Source: UBA1081 sp045636025
Lineage (GTDB): Bacteria > Bacillota > Clostridia > Oscillospirales > Acutalibacteraceae
DNA length: 64,000 nucleotides
Assembly: GCA_045636025.1 (NCBI GenBank)
Contig: JAZTWP010000077.1
Span: 1 to 64,000 of the forward strand
Direction: 5' to 3'
A program made the translations under genes and the position numbers. Below, one piece after another: positions 60,393 to 64,000 of this stretch. The notes below the pieces were generated by a model. That model was not told where the DNA came from and ran no database searches. It was given only the letters and a program-made list of their open reading frames with translations. Within the stretch, counting starts at the first letter, position 1. Every line of letters starts with the position of its first letter.

Positions 60393-61389
60393 ATCATCTT
60401 GTGATGAAACGGCTGCTGCAGTTGTTGAAGACGGCAGAAAAGTTCTTTCCAATGTTATTTCATCGCAGGTTGAAGAACATAAAATTTATGGCGGTGTTGT
60501 ACCTGAAATAGCATCAAGAAGACATTCTGAAAATATTTCTGATGTTGTAAATAAGGCACTTGCTGATGCTGATTGCAACTTTGAATCAATTGATGCAATT
60601 GCAGTTACATATGCACCCGGACTTATAGGTGCACTTCTTGTTGGTGTGAATTATGCAAAGGGACTTTCTTTTGCAACGGGAAAACCTCTTATACCTGTTC
60701 ATCATCTTCGATCACATATTGCCGCTAACTATATAACGCATTGCAAACTTGAACCTCCTTTTCTTTCTTTGGTTGTTTCAGGCGGACATAGCCACATTAT
60801 AAATGTAAAGAGCTACACTGACTTTGAAATTATCGGCAGAACACGTGATGATGCGGCAGGAGAGTGTCTTGATAAAGCCGCAAGAGCTATGGGGGTGCCT
60901 TATCCCGGCGGCGCAAATCTTGATAAAATCGCTAAAGACGGTAATTCTGATGCATATAAATTTCCTCATCCGAGAATTGACGGTTCTCCTCTTGATTTCA
61001 GTTTCTCAGGACTTAAAACATCTGTAATCAATATTATTCACAACGCTTCTCAGAAAGGTGAAGATGTCAATGTGAAAGATATCGGTGCATCATATATCAA
61101 AGCTGTCGTAGATTGTCTTACAGAAAATCTTATGAAAGCAGTTGAAATTACAGGGCAGAAAAAGATTGTTGTTGCAGGCGGTGTTTCTGCAAATTCTGTT
61201 TTAAGAAGAGAGCTTGATGCAATATGTGATAAGAATATGCTTGATCTTTATATGCCCGAATTATCTTACTGCGGAGATAATGCAGTAATGGTCGGTTCTC
61301 AGGCGTTTTATGAATTCAATGCAGGGCATATTGCCAAAGAAAATCTTAATGCAATTGCCTCTTTAGGTATTGACAAAAATCCTGAATGA
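60373..61389 (+). CDS. tsaD: tRNA N6-adenosine threonylcarbamoyltransferase
   Basis: True TsaD, 338 residues from ATG 60373 (GAGGA upstream). LAIESSCDETAAAVV, metal ligands HHLRSHIAANYI, SGGHSHIINV, LDKAARAMGVPYPGG, LDFSFSGLKTSV and YCGDNAVMVGSQAF. Forms t6A37 with TsaB/TsaE, which are not in this window. Confidence 0.97.
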   Translation: MKILAIESSCDETAAAVVEDGRKVLSNVISSQVEEHKIYGGVVPEIASRRHSENISDVVNKALADADCNFESIDAIAVTYAPGLIGALLVGVNYAKGLSFATGKPLIPVHHLRSHIAANYITHCKLEPPFLSLVVSGGHSHIINVKSYTDFEIIGRTRDDAAGECLDKAARAMGVPYPGGANLDKIAKDGNSDAYKFPHPRIDGSPLDFSFSGLKTSVINIIHNASQKGEDVNVKDIGASYIKAVVDCLTENLMKAVEITGQKKIVVAGGVSANSVLRRELDAICDKNMLDLYMPELSYCGDNAVMVGSQAFYEFNAGHIAKENLNAIASLGIDKNPE

Positions 61390-61501
61390 TGATATTATAT
61401 TAACGATTTTGATATTTTTTTAACATTACAAAAATGATGTATAAAATTTGTTGAAATTGCAAAAAATAATTTGTAAATTAATCCAAAAAGGAGAAATAAT
61501 A

Positions 61502-63280
61502 ATGGAGCTTACAACAAACAAATCCATTCTTGAATGGATCAAAGAAAAAGCAGAACTTGTAAACCCCGACAAAATCGTTTGGATCGACGGTTCAAAAGAA
61601 CAGATTGATGCACTTCGTGCAGAAGCTTGTGCAACAGGCGAAATCATCAAGCTCAATGATGAACTTCTTCCCGAATGCTATCTTCACAGAACAAAGCCCA
61701 ATGACGTTGCTCGTGTAGAAGACAGAACTCTTATCTGTACTCCCACAGAAGAAGAAGCTGGCCCCACAAACCATTGGATGGAACCCAACGCATGTTATGA
61801 AATGCTCTATAACATCGCAAAGGACAGCTACAAGGGCAGAACAATGTATGTTATCCCTTACACAATGGGTCCTGTTGGTTCACCCTTCTCAAAGGCTGGT
61901 ATCGAGCTTACAGACTCTATCTATGTTGTTCTTAACATGATCATCATGACAAGAGTAGGCAAGAACGTTCTTGAAGCTCTTGGCGACAGCAATGACTGGG
62001 TTCGTGGTCTTCACTGTAAGTGTGACATCGATCAGGAAAAGAGATGGATCTGTCACTTCCCCCAGGACAACACTATTATCTCAGTTAACTCAGGTTACGG
62101 CGGAAACGTTCTTCTTGGTAAGAAGTGTTTCGCACTCCGTATCGCATCATACCAGGGATGGAAAGAAAGCTGGCAGGCAGAGCATATGCTCATCCTCGGT
62201 GTTGAAAATCCCCAGGGCGAAGTTAAGTACATCTGTGCTGCATTCCCCTCAGCTTGCGGTAAGACAAACCTTGCTATGCTTATTCCTCCCGCAGGTTATC
62301 AGGAAGCTGGCTATAAAGTTTGGTGCGTAGGTGACGATATTTCCTGGATTCGTAAGGGTGCAGACGGCAGACTTTATGCTATCAACCCCGAAAACGGTTT
62401 CTTCGGTGTTGCTCCCGGTACAAACATGAAGTCAAATCCCAATGCTCTTCTTTCAACAAAGCAGGGCACAATCTTCACAAACGTTGTTCATAACCTTGAC
62501 AACAATACTGTTTGGTGGGAAGGTCTTGACAAGAATCCCCCCACAAACGCTAATGACTGGCTCGGCAACAGCTGGAACGGTGCAGAATCAACAGAAAAGG
62601 GCGCACATCCCAACTCAAGATTCACAGCTCCCACAGCTAACTGTCCTTGCCTCAGCAGCGAATTCGAAAATGCTCAGGGTGTTCCCGTTTCAGCATTCGT
62701 ATTCGGCGGCAGACGTGCAAAGCTTGCTCCCCTCGTTTACCAGGCAAAGAACTGGAACAACGGTGTATTCGTAGGTTCAATCATGGCTTCAGAAACAACA
62801 GCAGCAGCTGCAGGTGCAGTAGGTGTTGTTCGTCGTGATCCCATGGCTATGCTTCCTTTCTGCGGCTACAATATGGCTGATTACTGGCAGCATTGGATCA
62901 ACATCGGTGCAGGTCTTGATGAAGATAAGGCTCCCAAGTTCTTCAATGTTAACTGGTTCCGTAAGGATGACGAAGGCAACTTTATGTGGCCCGGCTTCGG
63001 TGACAACCTTCGTGTTCTTGAATGGATCCTCAATAGATGTGACGGTAAGGTTGATGCTAAGGAAACAGCTATCGGTTATGTTCCTTACGCAGAAGACATC
63101 AACATCGAAGGTCTTGAAGGTGAAGTTACACTTGATACTCTCAAGAGTATCCTCGAAGTTGACGCATCTCTCTGGATCGAAGAAACAAAGGGTATTGAAG
63201 AGTTCTATGCTAAGTTCGGTGATAAGATCCCCGCAACTCTCGTTAATGAACTTGAAACTCTTAAGGCAGCTCTTAAGTAA
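61502..63280 (+). CDS. pckG: Phosphoenolpyruvate carboxykinase (GTP)
   Basis: 592 residues from ATG 61502 with AAAGGAG upstream; the frame upstream is not coding. GTP-type: P-loop AAFPSACGKTNLAMLIP, VGDDISWIRKGADG, VFGGRRAKLAPLVYQ, GVFVGSIMASETTAAAAG and MLPFCGYNMADYW. Interconverts oxaloacetate and PEP. Codon choice is richer in C-ending codons than in neighbouring genes, as expected of a highly expressed gene. TTGAAA-N17-TAAATT near 61449 is a possible promoter. Confidence 0.97.
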   Translation: MELTTNKSILEWIKEKAELVNPDKIVWIDGSKEQIDALRAEACATGEIIKLNDELLPECYLHRTKPNDVARVEDRTLICTPTEEEAGPTNHWMEPNACYEMLYNIAKDSYKGRTMYVIPYTMGPVGSPFSKAGIELTDSIYVVLNMIIMTRVGKNVLEALGDSNDWVRGLHCKCDIDQEKRWICHFPQDNTIISVNSGYGGNVLLGKKCFALRIASYQGWKESWQAEHMLILGVENPQGEVKYICAAFPSACGKTNLAMLIPPAGYQEAGYKVWCVGDDISWIRKGADGRLYAINPENGFFGVAPGTNMKSNPNALLSTKQGTIFTNVVHNLDNNTVWWEGLDKNPPTNANDWLGNSWNGAESTEKGAHPNSRFTAPTANCPCLSSEFENAQGVPVSAFVFGGRRAKLAPLVYQAKNWNNGVFVGSIMASETTAAAAGAVGVVRRDPMAMLPFCGYNMADYWQHWINIGAGLDEDKAPKFFNVNWFRKDDEGNFMWPGFGDNLRVLEWILNRCDGKVDAKETAIGYVPYAEDINIEGLEGEVTLDTLKSILEVDASLWIEETKGIEEFYAKFGDKIPATLVNELETLKAALK

Positions 63281-63292
63281 TTCAGATAATTT

Positions 63293-63321
63293 AAGCCTCT
63301 GTGGAAACACAGAGGCTTTTT
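63293..63321 (+). terminator. Intrinsic terminator after pckG
   Basis: AAGCCTCTGTG (63293-63303) / CACAGAGGCTT (63308-63318), GAAA tetraloop, then T. Confidence 0.92.
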
Positions 63322-63331
63322 ATATATATGT

Positions 63332-63868
63332 TTATTTTTTATATGTTTTATAAATACCCAAGAATGAAGATGCGGAAATAATAGAAGTAATAACCGGAAA
63401 TAATATTCTTAACGTGCTGTTGATAATAATGATGTTTGTAGGGCTGTTATTTCCACCGATTATTGCAGTTTCGGTACTGATATCATTGAAAAAGTTTTTG
63501 TAATTTATAAAAACTGCAATGTATCTTATAAGCATAAACACGGATATAATGAATATTATTATAAATACAGTTGCAAGAATTTTTCTGTGTGTTTTATTCT
63601 GTTTTTCAATTTTTGTGTTTAGTATTTGAAGTTCATTTTCTATTGATTCTAAGTCTGAATTGTTGTTACACTTGACTTCAGTGTCGAGAATAGCACTAAT
63701 TTGCGTGTCAAGAACATCAGCAATATTCAATAGCATTTCTGCATCAGGTGCAGATAATCCGTTTTCCCATTTTGAAACAGTTTGTCTTACTACATTTAAT
63801 TTTTCGGCAAGTTCTTCCTGAGAAAGACCTTTCTCTTTGCGAAGTCTTTTTATATTGTCATTAAGCAT
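63332..63868 (-). CDS. XRE family regulator with C-terminal membrane helices
   Basis: 178 residues. N-terminal HTH (LRKEKGLSQEELAEKLNVVR QTVSKWENG area, residues 8-45), a linker that looks coiled-coil (IENELQILNTKIEKQNK), then two hydrophobic segments (ILATVFIIIFIISVFMLI and ILFPVITSIISASSFLGIY). Membrane-tethered XRE proteins of this kind are frequent in clostridia and often sense envelope state. AAGGAGGT precedes ATG 63868. No target is evident. Confidence 0.88.
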   Translation of the reverse strand: MLNDNIKRLRKEKGLSQEELAEKLNVVRQTVSKWENGLSAPDAEMLLNIADVLDTQISAILDTEVKCNNNSDLESIENELQILNTKIEKQNKTHRKILATVFIIIFIISVFMLIRYIAVFINYKNFFNDISTETAIIGGNNSPTNIIIINSTLRILFPVITSIISASSFLGIYKTYKK

Positions 63869-63901
63869 AAGTGATTGACCTCCTTAACCATAATTCAGAA
63901 T

Positions 63902-63930
63902 AATTATAGTTCTTTTTTATCGTTGCATCA
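63902..63930 (-). promoter_or_regulatory. Sigma-A promoter of the XRE gene
   Basis: Minus-strand TTGATG (63925-63930), 17 nt, TATAAT (63902-63907). Confidence 0.75.
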
Positions 63931-63956
63931 AGCAATAATAATTAACATATATAAAA

Positions 63957-63984
63957 AACTTCTCTCATCTGAGTGAGAGAAGTT
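63957..63984. terminator. Terminator at the right edge
   Basis: AACTTCTCTCA (63957-63967) / TGAGAGAAGTT (63974-63984), 6-nt loop, with T-rich sequence on both sides; most likely ends a minus-strand gene lying to the right of the window. Confidence 0.75.
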
Positions 63985-64000
63985 AATTTTTTAACCAAAG

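Noticed and set aside
1..64000. CRISPR arrays, transposases, integrases or phage genes
   Set aside because: None recognised on reading all frames; no regularly spaced repeats or mobile-element proteins were seen.

Overview
The window is AT-rich chromosomal DNA from an endospore-forming, anaerobic clostridium. The gene content and style (GGAGG-type ribosome binding sites, many TTG starts, short intergenic gaps, a complete spoIIIA operon, SpoIVB, a PdaA-like deacetylase, GTP-type PEP carboxykinase, several cytoplasmic glycan hydrolases) fit a gut Ruminococcaceae/Oscillospirales-like organism. That placement is inference from gene content, not from a marker-gene search. I saw no tRNA or rRNA genes, insertion sequences, prophage or CRISPR array. 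The one RNA gene I can name is the SRP RNA upstream of dnaX.

Layout. 1-3.4 kb: the 3' end of rimO, pgsA and a GH95-like glycosidase. 3.4-6.7 kb (minus): a small Ala/Gly-rich protein, a PdaA-like lipoprotein, nadA, mnmA. 6.8-14 kb (plus): GtrA-like protein, YhaM-like nuclease, prmA, spoIVB, a GH33 sialidase with an amidohydrolase, and a membrane protein. 14-23.1 kb (minus): fhs followed by a compact his operon (hisZ-G-D-C-B-H-A-F-IE). 23.3-25.6 kb (minus): a GH5 enzyme and a PAP2 phosphatase. 25.8-27.5 kb (plus): a PaaK-like CoA ligase with a tandem ACT protein. 27.6-31.3 kb (minus): NifU-like protein, GH38 alpha-mannosidase, HTH regulator. 31.4-36.1 kb (plus): spoIIIAA-AH. 36.2-47.6 kb (plus): a long run nusB, tsaD-like, xseA, xseB, ispA, dxs, tlyA, nadK, argR, recN, sugar isomerase, tyrS. 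47.6-54 kb (minus): a cytidylate-kinase-like protein, an unknown protein, an FGGY kinase, recR, ybaB, dnaX, the SRP RNA, and an unlisted Asn/Lys-rich 42-residue reading frame. 54.2-55.8 kb: a GPH sugar symporter. 55.9-61.4 kb: dusB (minus), then polA, a phosphatase-RimI fusion and tsaD. 61.5-63.9 kb: pckG and an XRE-type regulator (minus).

How it fits together. The his operon is closed with terminators on both sides and has no internal promoter that I can see, so fhs and his genes are probably one transcript. This links AICAR released by HisF/HisH to the 10-formyl-THF needed to recycle it. The spoIIIA operon, spoIVB and the PdaA-like gene are parts of the engulfment, sigma-K checkpoint and cortex stages of sporulation. 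The glycosidases (GH95-like, GH33, GH5, GH38) all lack signal peptides. With the GPH symporter and FGGY kinase they suggest intracellular processing of imported glycan fragments.

The points most worth a second look are: the fusion of a YwlE-type (Thr in the P-loop) phosphatase to RimI next to tsaD; a GC-rich, structured-looking element of about 75 nt near 24.8 kb; the hidden Asn/Lys-rich ORF upstream of the SRP RNA; a terminator hairpin that contains the next gene's ribosome binding site; a his terminator buried in a convergent gene; and an apparent loss of the natural start codon of the sialidase.
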